9,341 nucleotides of DNA from Candidatus Woesearchaeota archaeon (GTDB lineage Archaea; Nanobdellota; Nanobdellia; Woesearchaeales; ARS49), in contig JAHWHB010000026.1 in assembly GCA_019323575.1 (NCBI GenBank), positions 1 through 9,341 of the forward strand. Reading direction: 5' to 3'. The translations under genes and the position numbers were made by a program. Below are positions 1-6,292 of the stretch, piece after piece. Position 1 is the first letter of the stretch. Every line of letters starts with the position of its first letter. Under the pieces are notes generated by a model. The model worked only from the letters and a program-made list of their open reading frames with translations, was not told the origin of the DNA and did no database searches.

Positions 1-343
1 ACTAACAGCAGGAGACTTCACAGCAACAATAGGACCGCCATGCACAGGAATAACCTCACTGATCTTATTCACAGGACTATTTTTATTCGTAGTATTACTA
101 GACTGGAAAAAAATCAATAAAAAAACATTACTCTGGATTTACCCAATAGGAGCAACAGGAATGTTCATACTGGCATTCATAAGATTATACGTGCTATTCC
201 TCGTCGGAGCAAACTGGTCAAAAGAATTCGCAATGAAAGGCTTCCACAACAACGCCAGCTGGATAATCTTCGTCTTATATTTCCTAATATACTTTTACAT
301 AACATATCCAAAAATGATTAATAAACAAAACAGAAAGCTTTAA
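1..343 (+). CDS. Archaeosortase/exosortase-family protein, C-terminal part (5' end outside window)
   Basis: Reading from base 2, the open frame enters from the left edge and gives 113 residues to the TAA at 341-343. It is a hydrophobic multi-pass membrane protein. The three spaced catalytic-type residues of the exosortase/archaeosortase family are visible: Cys in GPPCTGI (bases 41-43), Arg in AFIRLYVLFLVG (182-184) and His in GFHNNASWIIF (245-247), each at the edge of a predicted helix. Family members are membrane cysteine transpeptidases that cut C-terminal sorting signals (short motif, helix, basic tail) of surface proteins and attach the protein to a lipid. ArtA of Haloferax is the characterised archaeal example; it has Arg at the third position, whereas bacterial exosortases have His as here. 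The subclass cannot be named from this fragment. The gene ends 41 bases before the surface-protein cassettes, so those products are possible substrates (inference). Confidence 0.8.
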   Translation, partial: LTAGDFTATIGPPCTGITSLILFTGLFLFVVLLDWKKINKKTLLWIYPIGATGMFILAFIRLYVLFLVGANWSKEFAMKGFHNNASWIIFVLYFLIYFYITYPKMINKQNRKL

Positions 344-346
344 ATA
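332..346 (+). promoter_or_regulatory. Archaeal promoter (BRE + TATA) for cassette 1
   Basis: A purine-rich BRE-like stretch (AGAAAGC) is followed directly by TTTAAATA at 339-346, overlapping the end of the archaeosortase gene. Initiation about 25 bases downstream would fall near 367-370. That is after the ATG at 361 and leaves a short leader carrying a ribosome binding site before the ATG at 385. Confidence 0.65.
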
Positions 347-374
347 TAAAAGCTGTATAAATGCAAACAATAAA

Positions 375-380
375 AGAGGA
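375..380 (+). promoter_or_regulatory. Ribosome binding site that sets the A1 start
   Basis: AGAGGA lies four bases before ATG 385. Together with the TATA position it favours 385 over the in-frame ATG at 361, which has no such site and would lie upstream of the expected transcription start. Confidence 0.6.
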
Positions 381-384
381 AAAA

Positions 385-579
385 ATGAATAAATCATCTA
401 TTGCATTCCTTATATTGGCAGTAGCGGCACTTCTGCTCGCAGGATTCCTAACATGGAACCTAGCATACCCAAAACAAGCAGAACAGTTCTATGAATATTC
501 TTTTGGCATATCGCCAAAAGAGCCAAGCCAACAAGCCATAGGAAAAGGAACGATAAAATTCCAAAAAACGGAGGATTGA
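385..579 (+). CDS. Cassette gene A1: tiny membrane-anchored protein (64 aa)
   Basis: Family not recognised. It has a short polar N-terminus (MNKSS), one transmembrane helix at about residues 6-26, then about 38 residues that are presumably outside. Its partner is A2 at 3960: both share the pattern LAV.LL.LAG.L..NL..P across and just after the helix. The tail ends with GKGTIKF (residues 53-59), nearly the same as GKATIRF in E1 of this cassette. The start at 385 is chosen over ATG 361 because of the TATA box at 339-346 and AGAGGA at 375-380. The stop is 6 bases before B1, and the GGAGG for B1 (570-574) lies inside the A1 coding end, so the two are probably co-translated. The N-terminus lacks a type III (pilin) cleavage site. 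A role as small companion of the B surface protein is inference. Confidence 0.75.
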   Translation: MNKSSIAFLILAVAALLLAGFLTWNLAYPKQAEQFYEYSFGISPKEPSQQAIGKGTIKFQKTED

Positions 580-585
580 TAAAAA

Positions 586-1479
586 ATGGATTCGCACACA
601 GCCGGAATATACGGAGTATTAATAGCAGTTGTAGTTGTAGGAGTGGTAGGATTATACTTCACAACAATGATGGCAAACGAGACAGAAGTAGTCTATGTGG
701 GAGCAGGATACGCGCCACAACAAATCACAGCATGGACGCCACCATTCTACTCTAAAATAGCAAGCATAAGCAAGCCATTCATAGTAAAAGGCAGAGGAGT
801 TACAGGATTATCAGCATTTAGACAAGGAACAGCATCAATAAACACAAGCAAGATCTTTGACCTCAGAATGCCAAAAAATATCATTCTCTGTAATGCAACC
901 TTATTCCAAGACAACGACTCGGCAATACTGTACACTTGCGGAGACAACGTAAGTTTTGGAGGAGCAATACAGTGTGATGATGGCAGTCTAGGAGGAACCG
1001 GAAACTCGATAACAAACCCAACAACAAACAACACTTGCAACAGCACACAAAACAACGGAGCGTTCCTAGTATGTAATCACGGTAGCGTAGGACAACTAAA
1101 CGCAACAGTACTAAACATCACAGTAGCAAACGTAACAAACTACAATATCTGGCTTGATAACATATTGTACAACGGATTAGACAACGATCCATCATCAGGC
1201 GGATACCTAAAAGGATGCAACGGAACATGCAACAACTGCAACAAAACACAGGCAGATGCAGGAGCATGCGACAAATCATTAAATGCATCAGTCGCTCCAG
1301 CTTCAGTACTAGAATGTGACTTCTTTGACACATCAGGACAATGCGTCTGTGAGTGCTTCAGCATCCACATCGACAACTTGGATGATGTACACTTGTTGAA
1401 GAGCGGAGAAACACTAGAGTTTGTAGTCAAGAAGACAATCGAGACAACAAGCCTAAACGTTTCAACACAGTGCACATAA
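586..1479 (+). CDS. Cassette gene B1: anchored, Cys-rich, sequon-rich surface protein (297 aa)
   Basis: Family not recognised. One N-terminal helix (about residues 8-27) follows a short uncharged start, then about 270 residues that look extracellular. The ectodomain has 14 cysteines, several in tight groups (CNGTCNNC, CVCEC), and I count 13 N-x-S/T sequons, so it is likely disulfide-bonded and heavily N-glycosylated if the host has AglB. It is rich in Asn, Thr and Gly, like S-layer or fibre subunits. B2 at 4160 is the partner: Y.VL.AV..V.V.GLY.TT is shared through the helix, and both end with a Cys-Thr within the last three residues (QCT; VCTH). GGAGG at 570-574 supports the start. A T-rich tract follows the gene. 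A role as main surface subunit of the cassette is inference. Confidence 0.8.
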   Translation: MDSHTAGIYGVLIAVVVVGVVGLYFTTMMANETEVVYVGAGYAPQQITAWTPPFYSKIASISKPFIVKGRGVTGLSAFRQGTASINTSKIFDLRMPKNIILCNATLFQDNDSAILYTCGDNVSFGGAIQCDDGSLGGTGNSITNPTTNNTCNSTQNNGAFLVCNHGSVGQLNATVLNITVANVTNYNIWLDNILYNGLDNDPSSGGYLKGCNGTCNNCNKTQADAGACDKSLNASVAPASVLECDFFDTSGQCVCECFSIHIDNLDDVHLLKSGETLEFVVKKTIETTSLNVSTQCT

Positions 1480-1487
1480 ACACAACA

Positions 1488-1514
1488 TTTTTATTTTAAT
1501 TCTTTTTTTTAATT
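1488..1514 (+). terminator. T-rich tract between B1 and C1
   Basis: The + strand has T5, T4 and T8 runs broken by a few other bases, ending four bases before C1. Archaeal RNA polymerase can terminate on oligo-T without a hairpin, and I see no hairpin here. Full or partial termination would separate A1-B1 from C1-E1. Alternatively TTTTTATTTTAAT acts as a weak TATA for a leaderless C1 transcript, since C1 has no ribosome binding site. A T-rich tract is present at the same junction in cassette 2. Confidence 0.4.
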
Positions 1515-1517
1515 CTC

Positions 1518-2729
1518 ATGAAAAAAATAATAATCTTATTGTTTCTATTACCAAGCGTATTAGCAATCAGCTTATCAGTACCTGAACAAAGAGAGATAAT
1601 ATATGAACCATTAACAGAGCAAACCCTTGCATATTCTGTCGGAAACAGTGATCCTGTGGCAATGGCAGTTGGTCTTAACGTAGACGCAGGAAAACTAGAA
1701 AACCACATCTCAATACCGGTAAAAGAATTAAATGTGCCTCCATTTGGAATGGCAGGCTTTACAGTAAAAATAAATTTTCCCCCGGAACTGTCTCCAGGAC
1801 TATATACTTTAAGAGCGGGAGTTTCAGAAAAAAGCCAGGCAGGAGGAATGGCGGGACTCACAGGTGCAATGGACATAATAAACATAATAAGCCCCTACGA
1901 AAAAGGATATCCTCACATAACAATCCACGTGAACCAATACCAGCAAGCAGGGGCGGCAGTGCCCTTCCTAATAGAAGTACAAAACATAGGTGAAACAGAC
2001 CTTCAAAATATCCAGCCAATCATAATGCTGTACAGAAACAATCAAAGAGAAAAAGAGACAACAACAAGCATACAAACAAATCTACAACCATACCAAAAAC
2101 AGAAGTTCCAAAGCTCAATAGACACAGAAGGACTAACACCAGGATATTACGATTTAATCGTAAAAGCAGGACAAACGGAAGCAAAACAAATAATAGCACT
2201 AGGAAAACCAACAGTAACAGTAACAAATTATCCTTCTTTTAAAGCAGGCGAAGAAAATACGTTTGAAGCAAATATAAATGTTGATAATTGGTCAGGAGAA
2301 ATAGAAAACGCGAGCGTAACATTCCACATAACAAATTTACTTTCATCATATCAAATCGCAACATTGTATCCTGGAGTAAATACTCTAGAATTCACAACAG
2401 AAGCAAGACCAGGAAAAACAGGAACATATCTGGGACGAGTGAGAATCAACGGAAACTTAGTAAAAGCGACAGGTTACTTTAGCGCAGAAGTAGAAGGCTC
2501 CAAAACACAAGCAGGCGTAGGATTCACAAAAACACCAGAAAAAGCAGAAGAGCAAGAAGAAGAAACAGAAGAACAAACACCAACAAAAACAATAGAAAAA
2601 ATAAAAGAAACAGCAAAAAACCAAATCTTTTTAATACTACTATTAATCGCGAGCTTTGCGATATTCGCGTTCGCACTAGGACAATACTTAGCGAGGAGAA
2701 GAATGAACAATGCGCCGCCATTCCAATAA
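1518..2729 (+). CDS. Cassette gene C1: Ig-like surface protein with C-terminal membrane anchor (403 aa)
   Basis: Signal peptide at residues 1-16 (ends PSVLA). Then about three beta-sandwich stretches of the CARDB/NEW3 kind at roughly 17-115, 130-230 and 235-325, with typical strand-end phrases such as SPGLYTLRAG and TPGYYDLIVKAG. A Glu/Lys/Thr-rich linker (about 335-368) leads to a single helix (about 370-391) and a short Arg-rich tail. The likely topology is a large extracellular domain held by a C-terminal helix. C2 aligns along most of the length: DAGKLENHISIP/DAGELKNYVTLP, KGYPHITI/IGYPRANL, EVQNIGETDLQN/TIRNIGKTQYQT. The upstream sequence is T-rich with no ribosome binding site. The 3' end overlaps D1 by 20 bases. 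The first 130 or so codons use T-ending codons more freely than the rest. The precise Ig family and ligand are unknown. Confidence 0.8.
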   Translation: MKKIIILLFLLPSVLAISLSVPEQREIIYEPLTEQTLAYSVGNSDPVAMAVGLNVDAGKLENHISIPVKELNVPPFGMAGFTVKINFPPELSPGLYTLRAGVSEKSQAGGMAGLTGAMDIINIISPYEKGYPHITIHVNQYQQAGAAVPFLIEVQNIGETDLQNIQPIIMLYRNNQREKETTTSIQTNLQPYQKQKFQSSIDTEGLTPGYYDLIVKAGQTEAKQIIALGKPTVTVTNYPSFKAGEENTFEANINVDNWSGEIENASVTFHITNLLSSYQIATLYPGVNTLEFTTEARPGKTGTYLGRVRINGNLVKATGYFSAEVEGSKTQAGVGFTKTPEKAEEQEEETEEQTPTKTIEKIKETAKNQIFLILLLIASFAIFAFALGQYLARRRMNNAPPFQ

Positions 2730-3186
2730 ACTAACAATAGCAATAATAGTATTAGTACTTGTGGCAGCATTCACAGGCTACCAAGTATACAAGTACTGGT
2801 ACACGCCAAGAACAATAGAAGCACAACACTTCCTATACGTAGACGTAGACACAAGCAAAAACCTTACACTAGAAGAAACACTAGGGTACACAGGAGACCT
2901 TACAGTTAAATACATAATAATACCAACAGGAGGAATATACTTCTACACACTATCACCAGGACAAAACCTTACAAGAGGACTAGAAGTAGAAAACATCTGG
3001 AACGTACCAGTAGACATAACAACAACACTAACAGGCGACATGGCACCATGGATGATAATAGACGGACCAGACACACTAAAACCAAAAGAACAAACAATAA
3101 TAAACCTAACAGTCGTAATACCAACAGAAAACGTATACACTCAAAAATACAAAGGAAACCTGAGCATCAGATTCACACCCAGATAA
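2710..3186 (+). CDS. Cassette gene D1: small anchored Ig-like protein (158 aa)
   Basis: A basic N-terminus (MRRHSNK) is followed by one helix (about residues 8-29) and a beta-rich ectodomain that looks like one Ig-like/NEW3-type fold: LEVEN..NVPVDIT, then LKPKEQTIINLTVVIP, then YKGNLSIRF. Four sequons (NLT three times, NLS) suggest glycosylation. D2 shares the whole layout, with PKEQTIINLTVV matching PKTTQLINITVI and QKYKGNLSIRF matching GHYEGELIMKV. The gene begins inside the end of C1 (20-base overlap) with GAGGAG at 2693-2698 upstream, so it is probably translated by coupling with C1; the two may form one complex. Codons ending in T are very rare (my hand count is 8 of 158). The function is unknown. 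Confidence 0.78.
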   Translation: MRRHSNKLTIAIIVLVLVAAFTGYQVYKYWYTPRTIEAQHFLYVDVDTSKNLTLEETLGYTGDLTVKYIIIPTGGIYFYTLSPGQNLTRGLEVENIWNVPVDITTTLTGDMAPWMIIDGPDTLKPKEQTIINLTVVIPTENVYTQKYKGNLSIRFTPR

Positions 3187-3196
3187 AAGAGGTTAG

Positions 3197-3889
3197 ATGA
3201 AAAAAGACAGCATAATAGTAATTGTAGTTCTAATTACGGTAACGATTGCAAGCCTACTAGTAATGACAAACTCTAGCATAACAGGAATGTCACCAACACG
3301 AGTAGGAAAAGCAACAATAAGATTCGGAGAAGAACCACCACCCCCTCCACCGCCACCATCAGCAGGAGGAGGACTACAACAACAAACAGGCTGCTGCAAC
3401 CAAACAAGATACGAAGGAATAGAATACATCTGCAGATGCTTCATAGAACAATACGGAGTAGTAAGACTACAACCAACAACATGCTGCAAAGACCCAACAG
3501 ACGAGAAATGCCAGGCATTCTGCTATCCAGTACAACAACCAGCACCCCCGCCACCAGCAGGAATATGCCCAATAGAACAAACATGCGGAACAAAATGCTG
3601 CAAACGAGGAGAAACGTGCCTTAACAACAAATGCATGAAAGAACTACAACCACCGCCATTACAACTAATAGAACCGCCAGAAATAGAATATCCAACACTC
3701 GTAGCAATACCATACACAACATACGCGTTCCCATGGTGGTACTTCGCGATAGCAATACTAGCATTACTCGTATTATCCTACCTGCTGCTAAGAAAAACAA
3801 TGAAAACAAAACCAGCAGAAACACCAAAACAAGCACCTTCTAAAACACCAGAAAAGCCCAAACGCAAACGAAAAAGAAAAAGAAAATAG
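3197..3889 (+). CDS. Cassette gene E1: Cys- and Pro-rich protein with two membrane segments and very basic tail (230 aa)
   Basis: In order: a helix at about residues 5-23; SITG and VGKATIRF just after it; a run of eight prolines (47-54); SAGGG; a Cys-rich region (66-146, 14 cysteines including CC pairs) split by a second Pro-rich spacer; Pro-rich stretch; FPWWYFA (178-184) leading into a second helix (about 182-198); and a Lys/Arg/Pro tail ending in alternating K and R. The second Cys block (C..CGTKCC..GETC...C) resembles small knottin-like disulfide folds. E2 shares TR[VI]G, the Pro-rich stretch followed by GGG, and the P-x-W-Y-x-A entrance to the C-terminal helix, but has no cysteines. GAGGT at 3189-3193 supports the start. 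With two helices, both ends would be cytoplasmic, or the N-terminal helix may be a cleaved signal. The function is unknown. Confidence 0.75.
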   Translation: MKKDSIIVIVVLITVTIASLLVMTNSSITGMSPTRVGKATIRFGEEPPPPPPPPSAGGGLQQQTGCCNQTRYEGIEYICRCFIEQYGVVRLQPTTCCKDPTDEKCQAFCYPVQQPAPPPPAGICPIEQTCGTKCCKRGETCLNNKCMKELQPPPLQLIEPPEIEYPTLVAIPYTTYAFPWWYFAIAILALLVLSYLLLRKTMKTKPAETPKQAPSKTPEKPKRKRKRKRK

Positions 3890-3911
3890 ACAAAACAATA
3901 CAAACAATAAA

Positions 3912-3919
3912 TTTATATA
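3912..3919 (+). promoter_or_regulatory. TATA box for cassette 2
   Basis: TTTATATA lies 41 bases before the A2 start, with an A-rich BRE-like stretch in front. Initiation about 25 bases downstream would give a leader of roughly 15-20 bases containing the AGGAGGT site. The two cassettes therefore appear to be separately promoted, at nearly the same distance from their A genes (TATA-to-ATG about 40 bases in both). Confidence 0.65.
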
Positions 3920-3946
3920 TCAGTATACCTAATTGTAAACCCGAAA

Positions 3947-3953
3947 AGGAGGT
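3947..3953 (+). promoter_or_regulatory. Strong ribosome binding site for A2
   Basis: AGGAGGT, six bases before ATG 3960, is one of the fullest matches to the archaeal 16S rRNA 3' end in this window and suggests A2 is well translated. Confidence 0.7.
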
Positions 3954-3959
3954 AGTAAC

Positions 3960-4163
3960 ATGGACAAAACAAAAACAGTTCTAATAGTTCTTGCAGTAGG
4001 ACTTCTAATTTTGGCAGGAACATTATCATTCAACTTACTAAGCCCGCCAAGCAACGAATACCAGCAAGTGCCAATTCCGAGCTATGGAGAACCTAGCGGA
4101 AAAGCACCTGTTGCAACAGCCCAGATGGTAACACAAATATTACCCGCGGAGGTACAAAAATGA
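3960..4163 (+). CDS. Cassette gene A2: tiny membrane-anchored protein (67 aa)
   Basis: Counterpart of A1. The polar start MDKTKT is followed by a helix (about residues 7-26) containing VLAVGLLILAG, then a Pro- and Tyr-containing tail (SPPSNEYQQVPIPSYG) of about 40 residues. The helix and the following NL..P match A1; the tails differ, and A2 lacks the GKGTIKF motif, with only SGKAPVAT near that position. Its stop overlaps the B2 start as ATGA, and the GGAGGT for B2 (4148-4153) is within the A2 coding sequence, so A2 and B2 are coupled just as A1 and B1 are adjacent. The first residues also resemble the start of the CCC protein at 7390 (MDETKAMLGILVIAAIAL). No family is recognised; extracellular exposure of the tail is inferred. 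Confidence 0.75.
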   Translation: MDKTKTVLIVLAVGLLILAGTLSFNLLSPPSNEYQQVPIPSYGEPSGKAPVATAQMVTQILPAEVQK

Positions 4164-4774
4164 ACGAAAACACAACCATGTATGCAGTATTAGGTGCCGT
4201 GCTAATTGTAACAGTAGCAGGCCTATATCTTACAACAGGCTCGTCAAATAAAATAACAGGGCAACAAATATTTACTGATGCGCTTTATGACAATATTCTT
4301 CTAAACGCCATCTCAGTAGAAGCAACACCAGGAGTGGCACAAATAAATCCGGCTGCTTGTACTGAACTAAGTTACACAGATGCAGGATGCGTTGGCGTTG
4401 GAGATGTTTGTACACTTGGACTTTATACTCCAATCACCGCTACTGTATTAGCAAACGTCGTTACTGACGTAAAAACATCTGTCAGTGACCCGAGCCCATT
4501 CAATGGAGGAGGAGATAACATGCAAGTAGGAAATGTACAAGCTTTGCCTCCGCTGGCTCCAAATTGCCTTCAAAGCGCCTATGTAGACTTAGATGTAGCG
4601 GGACCGGGGGATGTTGTTGTAGCAGAAACAGTACCGGCAGTTGCTCCAACGACACTTACAATTCCGATGGGAGCACGTAACGTCGATCTTACGGGCGGAG
4701 TTAACCCGCCAGGATCTTATCCTACGACGTTGACTATAACTGCTTATGAATCTTTAGGTGTATGCACCCATTGA
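4160..4774 (+). CDS. Cassette gene B2: membrane-anchored surface protein (204 aa)
   Basis: Counterpart of B1. An N-terminal helix (about residues 8-26, MYAVLGAVLIVTVAGLYLTT) is followed by SSNKITG and then about 170 residues rich in Ala, Val, Thr, Pro and Asp, consistent with a beta-rich extracellular domain. It has five cysteines, three clustered in AACTELSYTDAGCVGVGDVC, one in NCLQ and one at the end in SLGVCTH. In contrast to B1 I see no N-glycosylation sequon in the ectodomain. The C-terminal LGVC is like the LGPC, VGTC and VGRC endings of the CCC proteins at 7390-8314. GGAGGT at 4148-4153, six bases upstream, fixes the start. Codon use is much more T-rich than in B1. The function is unknown; a surface subunit is inferred. 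Confidence 0.75.
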   Translation: MNENTTMYAVLGAVLIVTVAGLYLTTGSSNKITGQQIFTDALYDNILLNAISVEATPGVAQINPAACTELSYTDAGCVGVGDVCTLGLYTPITATVLANVVTDVKTSVSDPSPFNGGGDNMQVGNVQALPPLAPNCLQSAYVDLDVAGPGDVVVAETVPAVAPTTLTIPMGARNVDLTGGVNPPGSYPTTLTITAYESLGVCTH

Positions 4775-5892
4775 AATCTTTCTTTTTTATTTTTTTAACT
4801 TGTTTACTCGCAATTTCTTCAACAGCCATTACTCTATCCTATGGTCCAACAGAGTATTTGTATACGCCAGACAAACAAATAGATTATACTTTTTTTATTA
4901 CAAACTCACGTGACAATTCTGCGGAAATAACACTTGATATCGATGCAGGAGAATTAAAAAATTATGTGACCCTGCCTCCAATGAAATTAGAATTAAAACC
5001 TAAAGAACAAAAAAAATTGAATCTTAAAATCTATCTTCCAAAAAACTTACCAAACGGGTTATATCCTATTTTCATAAAGGCCTCTGAAGGAAAAGGCAGC
5101 ACAAAAAGCGCATCAGAAGTCACTGTAAACATACTAAAACCAAATGACATAGGTTATCCTAGAGCCAATCTAAAAATTCTTGAGTTCAAAGAAAAACTAC
5201 GCTATTTACTAACGATAAGAAACATTGGAAAAACACAATATCAAACAAATTCTAAACTCTTAATTAAAGATAATGAAAAAATAATCCTGGAAATACCAGT
5301 TCCTCAAACATTAATCCCAGAATTCCAGACCAAACACATTCTTGATGAAATTCAAATTCCTAAATTACCAAATGGAGAATATACTGCAGAAATTAACATA
5401 GAAGAACAGAAACTTACACAAAAAATTAGATATGGAAAAATAGAAGTCACAACAGATAAAAAATTTTCTTTAGTTGCAAACGAAAAAAACGAATTCACAA
5501 TTCCTCTGACTATGAATTGGAATAAACCAATAGAAACAGATGCAAAACTCTACATTTTCAAACAAAAAGGAGGAAAATTATTGCAAAAAGAATTAAAATT
5601 GAATTTAAATCCAGGGCTGAATACTGTTTTAATTGATTTGATTATTTCACAAACTTCAAAAGGAGAATACAAAGCAGTCATTTCTTCAGGAGGGGATAAT
5701 GAATTCAAGACTGAATTTACTGTAGATATGGATTCAACAATAACAAAAGAAGAAGAACTCACAGGCGCAATAACAGTTTTAAGCCAGAGAAAAGAGATTG
5801 TGAAAATATGTGTGCTTGTCAGCATTGCCTTTGCCCTAATATTAATTGTGATTGCGTTATCAATAAAAAATGAAAAAAAGGAACGCGTATAA
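4762..5892 (+). CDS. Cassette gene C2: Ig-like surface protein with C-terminal membrane anchor (376 aa)
   Basis: Counterpart of C1 with the same plan: signal peptide (to about residue 21, ISSTA), beta-sandwich stretches over about 22-330, an acidic stretch (TKEEELTG), a single helix (about 345-367) and a charged tail (KNEKKERV). Shared phrases with C1 include DAG.L.N, a P..L..GLY strand end, GYP, NIG.T and the NW motif near residue 254. The start is uncertain. ATG 4762 has a ribosome binding site only one base away, whereas TTG 4771 lies ten bases after AGGTG (4756-4760), overlaps the B2 stop as TTGA, and gives a cleaner signal peptide beginning MKSFFFIF. The protein is Lys/Asn/Ile-rich and its codons more AT-rich than C1. 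It overlaps D2 by 23 bases. Likely extracellular; ligand unknown. Confidence 0.78.
   Translation: MHPLKSFFFIFLTCLLAISSTAITLSYGPTEYLYTPDKQIDYTFFITNSRDNSAEITLDIDAGELKNYVTLPPMKLELKPKEQKKLNLKIYLPKNLPNGLYPIFIKASEGKGSTKSASEVTVNILKPNDIGYPRANLKILEFKEKLRYLLTIRNIGKTQYQTNSKLLIKDNEKIILEIPVPQTLIPEFQTKHILDEIQIPKLPNGEYTAEINIEEQKLTQKIRYGKIEVTTDKKFSLVANEKNEFTIPLTMNWNKPIETDAKLYIFKQKGGKLLQKELKLNLNPGLNTVLIDLIISQTSKGEYKAVISSGGDNEFKTEFTVDMDSTITKEEELTGAITVLSQRKEIVKICVLVSIAFALILIVIALSIKNEKKERV
4777..4796 (+). promoter_or_regulatory. T-rich tract at the B2/C2 junction
   Basis: T6 and T7 runs separated by a single A sit in the first codons of C2 (Phe/Ile of the signal peptide). Their position relative to B2 matches the T-rich tract after B1. 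It may be only a result of Phe codons, or may cause partial termination that lowers C2-D2-E2 relative to A2-B2. Confidence 0.3.
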
Positions 5893-6292
5893 GAAATATG
5901 TAACTTTCTGCCTATTGGTGGTCTTAATAATACTGATTATTTACTTTTACAAAGAATTTATTCATTTGGATACACTCAAATACCCAATAATATTTGATAT
6001 CTCAGATAAAGAATTGTTAATAAAAGTAAATTCAACATTGGATTATGGAACTGTACTGAAATCAAGCCGAGAAATAAAACAGATGAATTTTACAAATAAA
6101 CAGGACTACTCAATGATATTATACAATGAAGTAAAAGGTCCGACAGCACAATACGTGTATATTAAGCCAAGAATAACTGTGCTGCCAAAAACAACACAAC
6201 TTATAAACATAACAGTAATAACTACAAAAGACTCTCCGACTGGTCATTACGAGGGAGAATTAATCATGAAAGTATACAGAGGAAAAAAATGA
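5870..6292 (+). CDS. Cassette gene D2: small anchored Ig-like protein (140 aa)
   Basis: Counterpart of D1. A very basic N-terminus (MKKRNAYKK) precedes a helix at about residues 10-28, then a beta-rich ectodomain with one Ig-like unit: VNSTLDYGTV, then LPKTTQLINITVI, ending YEGELIMKV. Three sequons (NST, NFT, NIT) occur; the NFT and NIT sit at positions matching sequons of D1 (QNLT and INLT). The start overlaps the end of C2 by 23 bases and has no clear ribosome binding site, so coupled translation is likely. The stop overlaps E2 as ATGA. Codons ending in T are common (my hand count is 31 of 140, against 8 of 158 in D1). The function is unknown; partner of C2 by analogy with the C1/D1 overlap. 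Confidence 0.75.
   Translation: MKKRNAYKKYVTFCLLVVLIILIIYFYKEFIHLDTLKYPIIFDISDKELLIKVNSTLDYGTVLKSSREIKQMNFTNKQDYSMILYNEVKGPTAQYVYIKPRITVLPKTTQLINITVITTKDSPTGHYEGELIMKVYRGKK

Larger units (their letters stand above)
385..3889 (+). repeat. Cassette 1 of a tandem five-gene duplication (A1-B1-C1-D1-E1)
   Basis: This is the first copy of a five-gene set repeated at 3960-6720. Gene order, strand, protein size class, membrane topology and recognisable sequence motifs match pairwise for all five positions (A1/A2, B1/B2, C1/C2, D1/D2, E1/E2). The copies are far too diverged to show nucleotide identity, so this is an old duplication or two separately acquired relatives of one module. Confidence 0.8.

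Noticed and set aside
361..384. Upstream ATG giving an eight-residue longer A1
   Set aside because: It lies before the expected transcription start for the TATA at 339-346 and has no ribosome binding site; ATG 385 has AGAGGA at the right distance and matches the A2 start.
747..1475. Long minus-strand frames opposite B1
   Set aside because: They are by-products of T-poor codons on the + strand, have low-complexity Leu/Cys/Val-rich translations, overlap a well-supported gene, and have no promoter or ribosome binding site.
2703..2709. ATG at 2703 as the D1 start
   Set aside because: It is in the C1 frame (MNNAPPFQ at the C1 end); the D1 frame begins at 2710.
3330..3360. Collagen-like or simple-repeat element at the poly-Pro region of E1
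   Set aside because: It is a run of eight Pro codons using mixed third bases, with no Gly-x-y pattern and no DNA-level tandem repeat beyond the codon run.
385..4774. A and B proteins as type IV pilins or archaellins
   Set aside because: The N-terminal helix is suggestive, but there is no basic leader with a Gly/Ala cleavage site before the helix, and no prepilin peptidase, ATPase or platform gene is in the window.
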